DNA from: Actinomycetota bacterium
Lineage (GTDB): Bacteria; Actinomycetota; Actinomycetes; Actinomycetales; Microbacteriaceae
Length of the DNA: 6,868 nt
Assembly: GCA_018895315.1 (NCBI GenBank)
Contig: JAHIOK010000331.1
Span: 1 to 6,868, forward strand
Direction of reading: 5' to 3'
The notes below the pieces were generated by a model. It was not told the DNA's origin. It saw nothing but the letters and a program-made list of their open reading frames with translations, and did not search any database. The position numbers were made by a program, and so were the translations under genes. Of the stretch, positions 6,688-6,868 are shown piece by piece; positions within the stretch are counted from its first letter, which is position 1; the number at the start of each line of letters is the position of its first letter.

Positions 6688-6868
6688 CGGCGATCGTTCA
6701 GACGGACCCGGTCGAGCGGATGCGGGCGCGGCATCGCACCGCGGCCACCGACGTGCCCTACGCCGAGGTCACCACTCTGCGCATCGGCGGCGAGGACGTG
6801 CGCTCGAGTGGAGCCGCACTGCCCGTCGTCGACCCGACGACCGGCGAGCAGTGGGGCTCGGTTCCCGA
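6684..6868 (+). CDS. creC: Aldehyde dehydrogenase, N-terminal fragment (3' end outside window; CreC position)
   Basis: Sixty-one codons are visible before the window ends. LRIGGED (32-38), followed by ALPVVDPTTGE (45-55) and SVP, is the usual opening of the NAD(P)-dependent aldehyde dehydrogenase superfamily (a strand ending in GGE or NGE, then D/NPxTGE). The catalytic Cys and Glu lie beyond the window. The chosen start, GTG at 6684, overlaps the preceding TGA in a GTGA arrangement and has only a weak purine stretch (GGA, 6672-6674). An in-frame ATG at 6720 would shorten the protein by 12 residues and is a real alternative. By context it would oxidise the aromatic aldehyde made by the dehydrogenase encoded at 3566-4327 to the carboxylate, 4-hydroxybenzoate if the pathway starts from 4-cresol. 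The family call is fairly sure despite the short stretch; the substrate is inferred. Confidence 0.8.
   Translation, partial: MTAIVQTDPVERMRARHRTAATDVPYAEVTTLRIGGEDVRSSGAALPVVDPTTGEQWGSVP

Overview
The window is high-GC DNA with codons ending mostly in G or C. Short GGATGCC/GGCATCC words recur, and class I P450, 2Fe-2S ferredoxin and FAD reductase genes lie together. This points to a high-GC actinobacterium, plausibly of the Microbacteriaceae; the family is a guess from sequence style, not from a marker gene.

Layout: eight genes, all on the plus strand, fill essentially the whole window. In order they are: the C-terminal half of a cytochrome P450 (2-619, start outside the window); an ATP-grasp subunit of a PEP-synthase-like dikinase (621-1694); a second dikinase subunit with a C-terminal phosphohistidine domain (1718-3556); a short-chain dehydrogenase (3566-4327); a putidaredoxin-type [2Fe-2S] ferredoxin (4362-4733); an FAD-dependent ferredoxin reductase (4730-6028); an HD-domain phosphohydrolase (6043-6687); and the first 61 codons of an aldehyde dehydrogenase (6684 to the window end). 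The longest gap between genes is 34 bases. Two junctions overlap by four bases (ATGA and GTGA). No terminator, regulator, transporter, mobile element, RNA gene, CRISPR array or long repeat was seen, so this is the interior of one operon.

How the genes fit together: the set matches the 4-cresol/alkylphenol (cre) pathway described in Corynebacterium glutamicum. There a two-subunit kinase (CreHI) phosphorylates the phenolic hydroxyl, the P450 CreJ with redox partners CreE and CreF oxidises the alkyl group of the aryl phosphate, and the phosphohydrolase CreD removes the phosphate. Alcohol and aldehyde dehydrogenases (CreG, CreC) then carry the benzylic alcohol to the acid, 4-hydroxybenzoate in the case of 4-cresol. 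The functions here run P450, kinase, kinase, alcohol dehydrogenase, ferredoxin, reductase, phosphohydrolase, aldehyde dehydrogenase, which corresponds to J-I-H-G-F-E-D-C. The symbols rest on this functional and positional match as recalled, not on an alignment. The true substrate (4-cresol, another alkylphenol or another alcohol) cannot be read from the sequence.

The most notable structural point is the kinase. Its two genes together carry, in order, an ATP-grasp domain, an acceptor-type domain and a phosphohistidine domain, with no PEP/pyruvate-binding TIM barrel. It looks like a rifampicin-phosphotransferase-style or phenylphosphate-synthase-style enzyme split into two polypeptides.
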